Origin: Hymenobacter duratus
GTDB lineage: Bacteria > Bacteroidota > Bacteroidia > Cytophagales > Hymenobacteraceae
Length of the DNA stretch: 64,000 nt
Assembly: GCF_014698995.1 (NCBI RefSeq)
Contig: NZ_JACWZZ010000005.1
Coordinates: 40,597 to 104,596 of the forward strand
Direction: 5' to 3'
Shown here: piece after piece, positions 40,462-49,122 of the stretch
Numbering within the stretch: position 1 is the stretch's first letter
How the letters are laid out: each line of letters starts with the position of its first letter
Position numbers and translations under genes: made by a program
The notes under the pieces: generated by a model
Told to the model about the DNA's origin: nothing
The model's database searches: none
What the model saw: only the letters and a program-made list of their open reading frames with translations

Positions 40462-41979
40462 TTAGGGATTTACCCGCTCGTAGGCTCCCAAGTCGGGCGC
40501 AGTTGTGCTACGGGTTTTGAACAGTAGGTCGCGCGGTATAGCGGAGTTGTATACTGCCTTGTTGCTGGCTGGCGACAAGGTATCAAGACGGTAATCGTAC
40601 CGGTCGTTCACCGTTTCCGGAGTGCGTTTAAACCGGGGGCTTTCGTTCAGGATATTGCTCAGGGTCTGATTTCCTAGCCCTGGTTTGCCAGCGGCATCAC
40701 TGGCCCCGGCGTAGTCGCGGGTGCGCAGCAGGCTGTTGCGAACGTTGATGCCGCTACGGTACTGGTCGCTGTTTTCGAAGCCCAGCTCCTCCGGAATGGA
40801 ACCCCACACAATAGAGTTTCGAATGCTGATGCTGGCCGTAATCGGGCTGACCAGAGGCTCGTCGGAGGCCGGCTCCGTGGTGAAGAATAGAGAAGGGGTT
40901 TTGCGCTGAAATTGTGGCGTATAGTTGGCTACAGTGCAGTAGTTCAATGTATAAGCACCTCCCCCAATACCAAGAATAGCGTATTCGCCGCAGTTGGTAA
41001 ACAAGCAGTTGGTCAGATTGAAGTCGCCGGAAAGCCCGATAATGCCGGCCCCGTTGCCGTTGCCATTGAAAGACAGATTTGCGCCGGAAATATTGCGGAA
41101 GATAGAGTTGCTAACCGTGACCAGCGGGTGCGGCAACTGGTTGCGGACGTTGGCAATGACCAACCCAAACGCAGCGTTCTTGATTTCCGTGAAGTTCACC
41201 ACACTGTTGCGGCTGCTGGCATCAAATTGAATGCCACCCCATTGCCCGGGAATCTCGGCGTAGAAAGGTTCCAGCCGGTCGCTCTGGAAGCGCACGAATG
41301 TGGCCGTATCGTTAGGAGCCAACTCGGTGGTAGGCGTAGTGTTTTCGTTGATCAGCAGCGTACCACGCACAACCAGCGCTGCGCCGGCATGAGAGTAGAT
41401 GCGGGTGCCCGGCTGAATGCGCAGCGTGACACCGGCATCCACCACCACTACGCCATAAATAACATGCGGCCGGTTTTTGGGCCACGTAGTGTTGCGGCTG
41501 ATTCGCTCTTCCGGACCGTGGAAATACGCATTCTGGCCGTAGGCAACCAGCTTCACGTCCTGCTCGTTGCCGTTGGTTGTAAACAGGAGTTGCTCCGTTA
41601 CCAGGAAGGGTCTGTTGGTCAGGTTGCTGGGCCCGAGCTTAGCCTTCACCAGAATAAGGAGGCTGTCATTGCCCCGAATTTCGAGGCCGGCTGCCGCCTG
41701 CCGTTCATCACCATTAATAATCAGGGAATAGGTGCCGGGGTTGGTATCAGACAGCCGGATCTGGTCCACCTTTACTGCGCGGTTGTTGCGGTTGTACACC
41801 CACAGGCGCTTGCTGACGGTACCAACCTGCGCAAAAACAGTATCGAAGATGACCGTATCACGTGAGAATTCCAGCTTGGCGCTGGCATCGGTGGTGAGCA
41901 GGTCTTCCTTCGGTTCGCAGCCAGGTAGCAGGCACAGCAGGGCCGAGCAGATGAGCAGCAACGGGAGTAAAAAACGCAT
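40462..41979 (-). CDS. Surface lipoprotein with right-handed beta-helix
   Basis: 505 residues from the ATG at 41979 with lipobox LPGC (Cys21). The N-terminal part (about 40-140) is an Ig-like beta domain (FAQVGTVSKRLWVYNRNNRA). Residues about 180-430 carry parallel beta-helix coils (GIIGLSGDFNLTNCLFTNCG, ITASISIRNSIVWGSIP). The C-terminus has DLGAYERVNP, the usual end of such proteins. It is probably displayed on the outer membrane; ligand or substrate unknown. Confidence 0.82.
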   Translation of the reverse strand: MRFLLPLLLICSALLCLLPGCEPKEDLLTTDASAKLEFSRDTVIFDTVFAQVGTVSKRLWVYNRNNRAVKVDQIRLSDTNPGTYSLIINGDERQAAAGLEIRGNDSLLILVKAKLGPSNLTNRPFLVTEQLLFTTNGNEQDVKLVAYGQNAYFHGPEERISRNTTWPKNRPHVIYGVVVVDAGVTLRIQPGTRIYSHAGAALVVRGTLLINENTTPTTELAPNDTATFVRFQSDRLEPFYAEIPGQWGGIQFDASSRNSVVNFTEIKNAAFGLVIANVRNQLPHPLVTVSNSIFRNISGANLSFNGNGNGAGIIGLSGDFNLTNCLFTNCGEYAILGIGGGAYTLNYCTVANYTPQFQRKTPSLFFTTEPASDEPLVSPITASISIRNSIVWGSIPEELGFENSDQYRSGINVRNSLLRTRDYAGASDAAGKPGLGNQTLSNILNESPRFKRTPETVNDRYDYRLDTLSPASNKAVYNSAIPRDLLFKTRSTTAPDLGAYERVNP

Positions 41980-42001
41980 ACGCAGCAACTTATATAAACA
42001 A

Positions 42002-42102
42002 GTTCATCCTGAGCGGAGCAAAGGATTCTCGCACCAACTAAACGATTGTCAATACAACAACTCGTCTGGCGTGATAAGGTCCTTCGCTCCGCTCAGGATG
42101 AC
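42002..42102. repeat. Inverted-repeat element (CATCCTGAGC type)
   Basis: The left arm 42002-42028 (GTTCATCCTGAGCGGAGCAA onward) and right arm 42076-42102 (ends CGCTCAGGATGAC) pair with few mismatches around a 47-bp loop. It lies between prfA and the beta-helix lipoprotein gene. Same family as 4768, 47248 and others. Confidence 0.8.
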
Positions 42103-42125
42103 AGAACGAGTAGATCAGCAATAAA

Positions 42126-43196
42126 TTACGAAACGCCTTCCTTCAGGCGCTCAGCACTTTCTGCGAGGCGCAGCTGCTCCACGAAGTCGTCGATGTTGCC
42201 GTCCATTACGCTGGCCAAGTTGTATACCGTGAAGCCGATGCGGTGGTCGGTGACGCGGCCCTGCGGGTAGTTATAAGTGCGGATTTTGTCGGACCGGTCG
42301 CCGCCACCAATCATGTTTTTGCGGGCAGCGCCTTCGGCTTCGTTCTTCTTGGCCAGCTCAATTTCGTAGAGGCGCGAGCGAAGTACCTGCAGCGCCTTAT
42401 CGAAGTTCTTAAGCTGCGACTTCTGGTCCTGGCACTGGGCCACGAGGCCTGTAGGCAAGTGAGTGAGACGCACAGCCGAGTAGGTCGTGTTTACCGACTG
42501 CCCGCCCGGGCCCGACGACATGAACAGGTCCTTGCGGACATCGTTCATGTCAATCTGCACGTCCAACTCTTCCGCTTCCGGCATCACCACAATGGAGGCC
42601 ACGGAAGTGTGAATGCGGCCCTGGGTTTCGGTGGCCGGCACGCGCTGCACGCGGTGCACACCCGACTCAAACTTGAGCTTGCCGTACACGTCCTCGCCTT
42701 TTAGGGCCAGAATAATTTCTTTGTAGCCCCCCGAAGTGCCTTCGGTGGCATCAATGAGGTCCATTTTCAGGTTGTGCTTCTCGGCGTAGCGCATGTACAT
42801 ACGCTGCAGGTCGCCGGCAAAGATGGCCGCCTCGTCGCCGCCCGCTCCGGCCCGGATTTCCATGATAACATCCTTGGAATCGTTCGGGTCTTTGGGAATG
42901 AGCAGCTCTTTGATAACGGTTTCCAGGCGCTCCTGCTCCGGATACAGGCTTTCCAGCTCATCCTTGGCCATCTGGCGGAAGTCTTCGTCCTTTTCAGTGG
43001 CAATGACTTCTTTGGCGCCGTCGATGTTGGCCAGCACGTTCTGGTAGGCCTTATACTCGGTCACAATTTTGCCGAGGTCCTTATACTCCTTGTTCAGCGT
43101 CTTGAAACGCTTCATGTCGCTCATGGCGTCAGGCTGTGTCAGCAGCTCGCTCACGTCGTTGAAGCGCTGTTGAATGGCCTCCAGTTTATCTAGCAT
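42126..43196 (-). CDS. prfA: Peptide chain release factor 1
   Basis: 356 residues, full length. RF1 ends translation at UAA and UAG. The stop-recognition tripeptide PAT is at residues 187-189 (RVPATETQG) and the catalytic GGQ at 231-233 (SSGPGGQSVNTT). Both are intact. This matters for the two in-frame TAG codons at 7860 and 9526, since a working RF1 argues that TAG is read as stop. The ATG at 43196 (MLDKLEAIQQRF) is the family start. Confidence 0.97.
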   Translation of the reverse strand: MLDKLEAIQQRFNDVSELLTQPDAMSDMKRFKTLNKEYKDLGKIVTEYKAYQNVLANIDGAKEVIATEKDEDFRQMAKDELESLYPEQERLETVIKELLIPKDPNDSKDVIMEIRAGAGGDEAAIFAGDLQRMYMRYAEKHNLKMDLIDATEGTSGGYKEIILALKGEDVYGKLKFESGVHRVQRVPATETQGRIHTSVASIVVMPEAEELDVQIDMNDVRKDLFMSSGPGGQSVNTTYSAVRLTHLPTGLVAQCQDQKSQLKNFDKALQVLRSRLYEIELAKKNEAEGAARKNMIGGGDRSDKIRTYNYPQGRVTDHRIGFTVYNLASVMDGNIDDFVEQLRLAESAERLKEGVS

Positions 43197-43457
43197 CTTG
43201 CCTGCAGAGAATTGTATTTGCAACTACAAAGGTACTGAAAACAAACACGCGTGCCAGGGGTGCCGGTTCCGCATCACAGAGACGCTGCCGGAGGCCCGCG
43301 AAAAGCAATTACGTTGCCGCTTATCCGCTACATGTGGCTTCTGCAGGCCGCACGTGGCTTGCGTGGCAGTCAGCCGGGCATGCCGAAGTCTGGGTGAGCC
43401 AACCGAACGGCGGCGTGACTTGTTTATCTTGCTCCCTCCTTTCCATCGTCTTTCGCC

Positions 43458-44135
43458 ATGCGCTACCTGTTTCGCGCCGCCGGAGCGGCCCTGTTGCTGC
43501 TCTCGGCCGGCTGCCGCCCCGACCAGATTGAGCACCTTAAAGAAAGCCAACGCATTGGTATAGAGGCAGAGAACTGGCAGGTGAAGCGCATTATGCCCGA
43601 AGACCTGCTCCGCGCAACCCGCTGGTCCGGCGACTCGCTCACGCGCCACGCCGACCGGGAACTGCTCCGCGTACTTACCGAGAAACTGGCTCAGGGCGGC
43701 ATAGCAGCGGCCCTACCCTACTGCCGCCCCGAAACCTTTCCGGCCGTAGACTCGGTGGCGAAGATGCTGCAGGCCAACGCCCGCCGCGTGAGCAACAAAC
43801 CGCGCAACCCGGCCCAGCTGGCCGCACTTACGGCCGCCGACCTGCAGCCCGATACGGCCCGCCAGATTGCGCGCCCCAACACCGAAACGTTTTTCTACCA
43901 GCGTCCTATCACGGTGAGCGACGCGCTGTGCCTACGCTGCCACGGCAAAGTAGGCCAGGACCTCAGCGCTGCCGACTACGTCCTCATCCGGAAGCAGTAC
44001 CCGCAGGACCAGGCCACCGGCTACGTGCTGGGCCAGAGCATGGGCGTGTGGCGCCTGACGCTGAAGCGCCCCGGCGTGGCCGAGTTCTGGACCATGAAAA
44101 CCCGCAAGCTGCCGCGGCACCGCACGGTTCGTTGA
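43458..44135 (+). CDS. DUF3365 haem-binding lipoprotein
   Basis: 225 residues with lipobox SAGC (Cys19). The DUF3365 domain has ALPYCRPETFPAVDSV and a single c-type haem motif CLRCH (158-162) followed by GKVGQDLSAAD. Such proteins are periplasmic sensors or electron carriers. The C-terminal MGVWRLTLKRPGVAEFW fits the family. Start: ATG at 43458, 261 bp after the divergent prfA start. Confidence 0.85.
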   Translation: MRYLFRAAGAALLLLSAGCRPDQIEHLKESQRIGIEAENWQVKRIMPEDLLRATRWSGDSLTRHADRELLRVLTEKLAQGGIAAALPYCRPETFPAVDSVAKMLQANARRVSNKPRNPAQLAALTAADLQPDTARQIARPNTETFFYQRPITVSDALCLRCHGKVGQDLSAADYVLIRKQYPQDQATGYVLGQSMGVWRLTLKRPGVAEFWTMKTRKLPRHRTVR

Positions 44136-44167
44136 GTAGTTGGCTCAATCTATTGCCCGTCCCCAGT

Positions 44168-44944
44168 ATGACGCTATTTATGAGGAACGGCCGGCCAGCT
44201 TTGCTGATGAGTGTCTTGCTGCTAACCGGTTCCGCCACGTGGGTTCAGCAAGGCCTGCCCGCAAAAGCGTCGCTTGACCAGTGCTACCGGGTGCTGGGCA
44301 AAGACAGCGTAGGCTTCTTCTATTCCGAAGACTACCTCCTGACCCCGCCGGGCTGCGCTACCATTCGCCGCCACACCCGCCTCGACAGCGCCGGTCGTTT
44401 CATGGGCTTCGTGCGCGACTACCGCATGACCAACAACCTGCTGCTGCTACAGGGCTCCTACCGCGAAGGCCGCAAGGAAGGCGTGTTCGAAACCTACCAT
44501 GCTACCGGCGAGCTGGCCGCGCGCGGGCGCTACATGGCTGGGCGGCAAGTGGGCGACTGGGCCTATTGGTACCCGTCAGGAAAGCCACGCCAGATTCTGA
44601 GTTTCCGCAACGGCCAGGACCCACTGATTCAGCAGTTCTGGGAAGAGTCGGGCCAGCAACTCGTGAAGGATGGCAACGGCACGTGGTACCGCCGGGAACT
44701 GGGGCTGGAGCTGCGGGGCAAGGTGGTGCAGGGCATTCCGGACGGCCGCTGGCAGTTGCGCAGAGTATCCGACCAAAGCCTTGTAGCCAGAGAAACCTTT
44801 CTAAATGGGCACTTTCGCAGCGGCATACTCGTCGAGCAGATGGAGCCGTACCGGGACGAGTCGCGCCTGGACCTGGCCGACTGGGATACCTACAGCATGG
44901 CCGAAGCGTACAAGCTGGGCCCGCCCTGCCCGCCCGCTGAATAG
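44168..44944 (+). CDS. MORN-repeat-like exported protein (YwqK-type)
   Basis: 258 residues from the ATG at 44168. Signal segment (PALLMSVLLLTGSATW), then MORN-like repeats: GSYREGRKEGVFETYHATGE, ARGRYMAGRQVGDWAYWYPS and GKVVQGIPDGRWQLRRV. Such repeats form flat beta sheets and are annotated as toxin-antitoxin or surface proteins without firm function. It starts 32 bp after the DUF3365 gene. Confidence 0.78.
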   Translation: MTLFMRNGRPALLMSVLLLTGSATWVQQGLPAKASLDQCYRVLGKDSVGFFYSEDYLLTPPGCATIRRHTRLDSAGRFMGFVRDYRMTNNLLLLQGSYREGRKEGVFETYHATGELAARGRYMAGRQVGDWAYWYPSGKPRQILSFRNGQDPLIQQFWEESGQQLVKDGNGTWYRRELGLELRGKVVQGIPDGRWQLRRVSDQSLVARETFLNGHFRSGILVEQMEPYRDESRLDLADWDTYSMAEAYKLGPPCPPAE

Positions 44945-45000
44945 CCGGGCTTGCGGCTGGTTTTCTAACCTTCGGGCGCGTTTTGGAGTTTGGGGCTGAT

Positions 45001-46269
45001 ATGACTCCTTCTGATTCCACTTCCGCGCCTATCGTTATTATCGGGGCTGGCATGGCCGGCCTCACCTGCGCCAACTACCTGCACCGCGCCGGCCGGGCCG
45101 TGGTGGTGCTGGAAGCCGCCGAAGCCGTAGGGGGCCGCGTCCGGACCGATGTGACGCCCGACGGCTTCCGCCTCGACCACGGCTTCCAGATCCTGCTCAC
45201 CAAATACCCGGAAGTGCAGCGCCTGCTCGACTACGGCGCCCTGAATCTAAAAGCGTTTCAATCCGGAGCCGTTATCCGGCTGGCTTCGGGCCAGGAAACG
45301 ACGCTGCGCAACCCACTGCGGCAGCCGGCCGCGGCCTTGTCGGCGGCCGTGTCGCCCATCGGGAGCCTTCCTGATAAGCTGCGCATTGCCAGCCTGGCCC
45401 AGCACGTAAGCCGCCGCCGCAGCGAAGAACTGCTGGCGCGCCCTTCCACCGATACGCTCACGTTTCTGCGCCGCTACGGCTGGAGCGAGCATATCATCGA
45501 CAGCTTCTTCCGGCCGTTCTTCGGAGGCGTGTTTCTCGACCGGGGCCTGAGCACGGGTAGTAATTTCTTTGAATTCGTGTACCAGCAGTTTATAGAAGGC
45601 GAAGCCGCCGTGCCGGCGTTGGGCATGCAGCAGATTCCGGAGCAGCTGGCCCAGCGCCTGCCCGCCGGCACCGTGCGCCTCAACACGCCCGCCGAAGCCG
45701 TGGAAGGCACTACCGTCCGGCTGCGCGGCGGCGAAACGCTGGAAGCGGCAGCCATAGTGGTAGCCACCGATGGCAACACCACGGCCCGGCTGCTCCCGCA
45801 TCTGCCGCAGCTACATGCCACGGCCTGGCGGCGCACCACCTGCACGTATTTCTCGGCGCCTTCCTCGCCCGGCCGCCAGGATAAGCTGCTGCGCCTGAAC
45901 GCCATGCCGGGCCAGTTGGCCCACAATGTGAGCTTTCCTTCTGATGTATCGCCGGACTATGCTCCCGAAGGCCGCACGCTGGTATCAGTAAGCACCCACG
46001 GCGAGCATGGCCTACCCGAAACTACACTCACGGCCCTGCTTCGCGCGGAGCTGATGCTGTGGTTTGGGGAAGAAGTGGCCCGGTGGCAGCACCTGCGCAC
46101 CTACGACCTACCACACGCGCTGCCCGTGTACCCCGGCGGCCAGCCGCCGCGCCAGGAGCTGCGCCTCACCAGCACCCTGTACCGCTGTGGCGACTACACG
46201 GCCTATCCTTCCCTGAATGCCGCCATGGCTACCGGCCGCGAAGTAGCCGAAATGCTGCTGGCCGGCTAA
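45001..46269 (+). CDS. FAD-dependent amine-oxidase-like oxidoreductase
   Basis: 422 residues. The N-terminal FAD Rossmann motif VIIGAGMAGLTCANYLHRAG (about 12-31) is followed by the GGRVRT block and the C-terminal FAD contact YPSLNAAMATGREVAEMLL. It resembles protoporphyrinogen-oxidase/phytoene-desaturase-like flavoproteins. Substrate unknown. Start: ATG at 45001; an upstream TTG at 44983 is less likely. A tandem array begins 6 bp after its stop. Confidence 0.88.
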   Translation: MTPSDSTSAPIVIIGAGMAGLTCANYLHRAGRAVVVLEAAEAVGGRVRTDVTPDGFRLDHGFQILLTKYPEVQRLLDYGALNLKAFQSGAVIRLASGQETTLRNPLRQPAAALSAAVSPIGSLPDKLRIASLAQHVSRRRSEELLARPSTDTLTFLRRYGWSEHIIDSFFRPFFGGVFLDRGLSTGSNFFEFVYQQFIEGEAAVPALGMQQIPEQLAQRLPAGTVRLNTPAEAVEGTTVRLRGGETLEAAAIVVATDGNTTARLLPHLPQLHATAWRRTTCTYFSAPSSPGRQDKLLRLNAMPGQLAHNVSFPSDVSPDYAPEGRTLVSVSTHGEHGLPETTLTALLRAELMLWFGEEVARWQHLRTYDLPHALPVYPGGQPPRQELRLTSTLYRCGDYTAYPSLNAAMATGREVAEMLLAG

Positions 46270-46274
46270 CCGCT

Positions 46275-46425
46275 CTGCGGCATTCTGCAACAGGCTTCCG
46301 GCTACCGAAATGGCCGTTGCAGCCTTCTGCGGAAGCCTTTCCGGTGCCCGGAAACCGGCTGCGGCATTCTGCAATGCCCAATCGGGTAGCCGGAAGCCGG
46401 CTGCGGCATTCTGCAAGGCCTGTTT
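46275..46425. repeat. Tandem array, four units of exactly 42 bp
   Basis: CTGCGGCATTCTGCAA begins at 46275, 46359 and 46401; a diverged copy TTGCAGCCTTCTGCGG begins at 46317, so the spacing is 42 bp throughout. Spacers of 26 bp contain a second dyad based on TTCCGG/CCGGAA. It lies between convergent genes (stops 46269 and 46447). Open frames across it are repeat artefacts. Confidence 0.85.
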
Positions 46426-46446
46426 GGATGGCCGTCAGGGCAGACG

Positions 46447-47211
46447 CTACGCCAGATGCACCCAAGCCGGGCAGTGGTCGGAATGCACGACATCGGGCAG
46501 CAGGCCGGCAGCGGATACCTGTGGCACCAGTTCGGCCGCCACGAGCAGGTGGTCGAGGCGCCAGCCCACGTTGCGGGCCCGTGAGCCAGCCCGGTAGCTC
46601 CACCAGGAGTAGTGGCCGGGCGCGTCGCCGTGGTGGTGGCGGAAAGAGTCCGTGAAGCCGTCGGCCAGAAAATCCTGAAACCACTGCCGCTCTTCCGGGG
46701 TGTAGCCGGGGCTGTTCTGGTTGGCTTTGGGGTTGTGCAGGTCGATGGCCGTCTGGCAGCAGTTGAAGTCGCCGCCAATGACCAGCCGGCGGCCTTCGGC
46801 CCGCAACTGCCGCACATAGTCGCGGAAAAAGTGCAGCCATTCCACCTTAAACGCCTGCCGCTCGGCACCGCTGGTACCCGAGGGCATATATACGTTCAGT
46901 ACCGACAGATCCTCGAAATCCAGGCGCAGCACGCGGCCTTCGGCATCGTACAGCTCAGTGCCGCAGCCTTCCACCACAGCCGTGGGCGGGTATTTCGAGA
47001 AGGTAGCCACGCCGCTGTAGCCCGGTTTTTGGGCCGGATGCAGATACGCCGTGTAGCCCAACTCCGTGAAGCCCGACACATCGAGCGGCTCGCGCCCGGC
47101 CTTGATTTCCTGCACGCATAGCACGTCGGGCTGCACTTCCCGCACCCACTCCAGCAGGCCTTTGCTGAGCGCCGACCGCAACCCGTTGACGTTGTAACTG
47201 ATGATGTGCAA
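46447..47211 (-). CDS. xth: Exodeoxyribonuclease III
   Basis: 254 residues from the TTG at 47211 (MHIISYNVNGLR). Motifs of the ExoIII/APE family: ISYNVNGLRSALSKGL, VLCVQEIKAGRE, IGGDFNCCQTAIDL, RLDHLLVAAEL and the final HSDHCPAWV. It repairs abasic sites and degrades 3' ends. An ATG at 47280 would add 23 residues encoded by the adjacent inverted repeat and is rejected. The TTG start directly precedes the conserved N-terminus. Confidence 0.94.
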   Translation of the reverse strand: MHIISYNVNGLRSALSKGLLEWVREVQPDVLCVQEIKAGREPLDVSGFTELGYTAYLHPAQKPGYSGVATFSKYPPTAVVEGCGTELYDAEGRVLRLDFEDLSVLNVYMPSGTSGAERQAFKVEWLHFFRDYVRQLRAEGRRLVIGGDFNCCQTAIDLHNPKANQNSPGYTPEERQWFQDFLADGFTDSFRHHHGDAPGHYSWWSYRAGSRARNVGWRLDHLLVAAELVPQVSAAGLLPDVVHSDHCPAWVHLA

Positions 47212-47247
47212 TGCGTGAGTTATTGAATGAGTGGATGAGTGAATGTC

Positions 47248-47328
47248 TGTCATCCTGAGCGAAGCGAAGGCCCTTCTCACGACAGTTGGTCAAGCGTGAG
47301 AAGGGCCTTCGCTCCGCTCAGGATGCCA
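47248..47328. repeat. Inverted-repeat element (CATCCTGAGC type)
   Basis: The left arm 47248-47281 (TGTCATCCTGAGCGAAGCGA onward) and right arm 47295-47328 are nearly perfect complements with a 13-base loop, the tightest hairpin of the family here. It lies between the xth start and the stop of the gene at 47340. Confidence 0.82.
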
Positions 47329-47339
47329 GAGGGCTGTAG

Positions 47340-47705
47340 CTACTCGTCGCCCATTTCGGCGAAATACTCCAGAATGTGCCATTTGAGCATCCGCTCCTGC
47401 TCTTTGAGGCTGGCAAACGGCACAGGCTTCACCAGCCGGAAATGCGGCCAACCTTCCTCATCCACCTGCTCCAGCTCGTAGTAGCCGGAGAGGCTGAACA
47501 GGCGGCAGGTGGCAATGTGCATCAGGTCCTGCTTCTGCTCCTTCGTGAAGGGCCCCGCCCCCTGCCCCAGTTCCTGCACGCCAATCAGCAGCAGCAGCGC
47601 GTTCAGGTCGGGCTTTTTGCCGAACCGCTCGCGCATCTGGTTCATAAACTCCCACCAGCGTTGCTCGAACTCGGTTTCGGTTTCGTCGGGGTGCATGGTG
47701 CTCAT
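47340..47705 (-). CDS. Hypothetical protein coupled to a carboxymuconolactone-decarboxylase gene
   Basis: 121 residues from the ATG at 47705 (MSTMHPDETETEFEQRW). This start overlaps the upstream gene's stop in an ATGA, which suggests translational coupling. Composition is acidic and helical: FMNQMRERFGKKPDLNALLL, GPFTKEQKQDLMHIATCRLF and LKWHILEYFAEMGDE. No family recognised. The pairing with a CMD protein suggests a shared complex or pathway. Confidence 0.7.
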   Translation of the reverse strand: MSTMHPDETETEFEQRWWEFMNQMRERFGKKPDLNALLLLIGVQELGQGAGPFTKEQKQDLMHIATCRLFSLSGYYELEQVDEEGWPHFRLVKPVPFASLKEQERMLKWHILEYFAEMGDE

Positions 47706-48079
47706 ACCTCGTGCCGGTGTTCGGGCGCGGCTTCCACAGCTTCCGTTTTCAGAATCTCCCAATACTCCACGGCCCGGCGGAAGTGCGGTATCACAATGCT
47801 GCCGCCGATGAGGTTGGCAATGGCAAACACCTCATAGATTTCCGCGTCGGTGAGGCCTTCCTCGTGGCACTTGCCGAGGTGGTACTTGATGCAGTCGTCG
47901 CAGCGGAGCACCATGGAGCAGGCCAGGCCCAGCATTTCCTTGGTTTTCACGTCCACGGCGCCGGCCTGGTAGGTGTTGGTATCGAGGTTGAAGAACCGCT
48001 TGATAACCTTGTTATCGGCCGCCATGATCTTCTCGTTCATGCGCTGGCGGTACTCGTTGAATTCAGTGACTTGCGACAT
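47702..48079 (-). CDS. Carboxymuconolactone decarboxylase family protein
   Basis: 125 residues from the ATG at 48079. The AhpD-like redox site is CDDC (60-63) followed by IKYH with His67 (VLRCDDCIKYHLGKC). The helical fold is clear (EMLGLACSMVL, LTDAEIYEVFAIANLIGGSI). It is probably an AhpD-like thiol peroxidase reductant, not a decarboxylase. It is first in a two-gene unit with the acidic protein at 47340. Confidence 0.9.
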   Translation of the reverse strand: MSQVTEFNEYRQRMNEKIMAADNKVIKRFFNLDTNTYQAGAVDVKTKEMLGLACSMVLRCDDCIKYHLGKCHEEGLTDAEIYEVFAIANLIGGSIVIPHFRRAVEYWEILKTEAVEAAPEHRHEV

Positions 48080-48114
48080 ATCGGTGATGGAGTGATGAGG
48101 TGGGTGAGTGCGCT

Positions 48115-48216
48115 GTACCACGAAGCGGCGCTTCGTCACGAGCAGGGCCCGCAGCTACGCGGTGGCGCATTGCCATCTATGCGCTCCGCTCATGACGAAG
48201 CGTCGCTTCGTGGTAC
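48115..48216. repeat. Inverted-repeat element (GAAGCG/CGCTTC type)
   Basis: The arms 48115-48138 (GTACCACGAAGCGGCGCTTC onward) and 48193-48216 pair with few mismatches. The core GAAGCGGCGCTTCG is shared with the element at 132-210. It lies in the divergent gap between the CMD gene and comF; bases 48080-48341 hold nothing else I can name. Confidence 0.78.
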
Positions 48217-48341
48217 AGGCAAGAAATTGTAGCGCCGAATTACTACTTTCAATCCGGCCTGTGCTAACCGCGAAATTAAACAGAAGTTCGCCAGCGTTAA
48301 CCGTGGGGCTTCATTCGGGTGCCTGTTATTCCTATTCTGCT

Positions 48342-49046
48342 ATGCGTGCCGCCGCTGCCACCATCCTCTCCGATTTCTGGGGCCTGATTTTTCCGCGCAC
48401 CTGCCTGGGCTGCCAGGAGCCGCTGGCCCGCGGCGAGGAACACCTCTGCACCGGCTGCCGCGCCCAGCTGCCCTACACCGACTACCACCTGCTGCCCGAG
48501 GCCGAAAACCCGCTGGCCCGCCGGTTCTGGGGCAAGCTGCCGGTACGCCATGCCCTGAGCTACCTGCGGTTTCTGCGGCGCGGCCGGGTGCAGCACCTGC
48601 TGCACCAGCTCAAATACCAGAACCAGCGCGACGTAGGCTTGGCCCTGGGCCGCTGGTACGGCCACGACCTAGCCCGCGCCGGCCTCACCTTCGACCTGAT
48701 TGTGCCCGTGCCGCTGCACGCGCGCAAGCTGGCTCAGCGCGGCTACAACCAGTCCGACCCGTTTGCCGAGGGCCTGGCCGAAGCGCTGCACACGCCCTGG
48801 CACGCTACCGCGCTGCGCCGCACCAGCCACACCGATTCGCAGACCCGCAAAAACCGCCTTCAGCGCTGGCAGAACGTAGCCGAAGTATTTGAGGTGGCCG
48901 ATCCGGAAGCCGTGCGGGGCAAACACGTGCTGGTGGTAGACGACGTACTGACCACCGGCGCCACCCTCGAAGCCTGCGCCGCCGTGCTGCTGGCCGCCGG
49001 AGCCACCGAAGCCAGCATTGCCACCATTGCCTGCGCGGATAGGTAA
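48342..49046 (+). CDS. comF: ComF family protein
   Basis: 234 residues. An N-terminal zinc finger uses Cys21, Cys24, Cys36 and Cys39 (CLGCQEPL...CTGCRAQL). The rest is a phosphoribosyltransferase fold: LIVPVPLHARKLAQRGYNQS and the PRPP loop VLVVDDVLTTGATL. ComF acts in DNA uptake in competent bacteria and more widely in DNA metabolism. Start: ATG at 48342. Confidence 0.9.
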   Translation: MRAAAATILSDFWGLIFPRTCLGCQEPLARGEEHLCTGCRAQLPYTDYHLLPEAENPLARRFWGKLPVRHALSYLRFLRRGRVQHLLHQLKYQNQRDVGLALGRWYGHDLARAGLTFDLIVPVPLHARKLAQRGYNQSDPFAEGLAEALHTPWHATALRRTSHTDSQTRKNRLQRWQNVAEVFEVADPEAVRGKHVLVVDDVLTTGATLEACAAVLLAAGATEASIATIACADR

Positions 49047-49060
49047 TAGCCGAATTGCTT

Positions 49061-49106
49061 AGCAACAAAAAAAGCCGTCCTGTTTAGGACGGCTTTTTTT
49101 GTTGCT
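49061..49106. terminator. Strong bidirectional terminator
   Basis: AGCAACAAAAAAAGCCGTCC and its exact complement enclose a 6-base loop. The stem has A7/T7 runs on both strands, so it can terminate both comF and the convergent gldJ. Confidence 0.9.
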
Positions 49107-49122
49107 AGTAGCTTGTTGCTTC

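Noticed and set aside
46108..46416. Repeat-peptide frame across the 42-bp array (LQNAAAGFR repeats)
   Set aside because: The 42-bp period keeps a frame open by chance. It overlaps the end of the FAD oxidoreductase antisense, and no start signal is present.
47280..47338. Coding extension of xth reading MRRAFASLRMTD
   Set aside because: This peptide is the translation of the inverted-repeat arm and is not part of the ExoIII fold.
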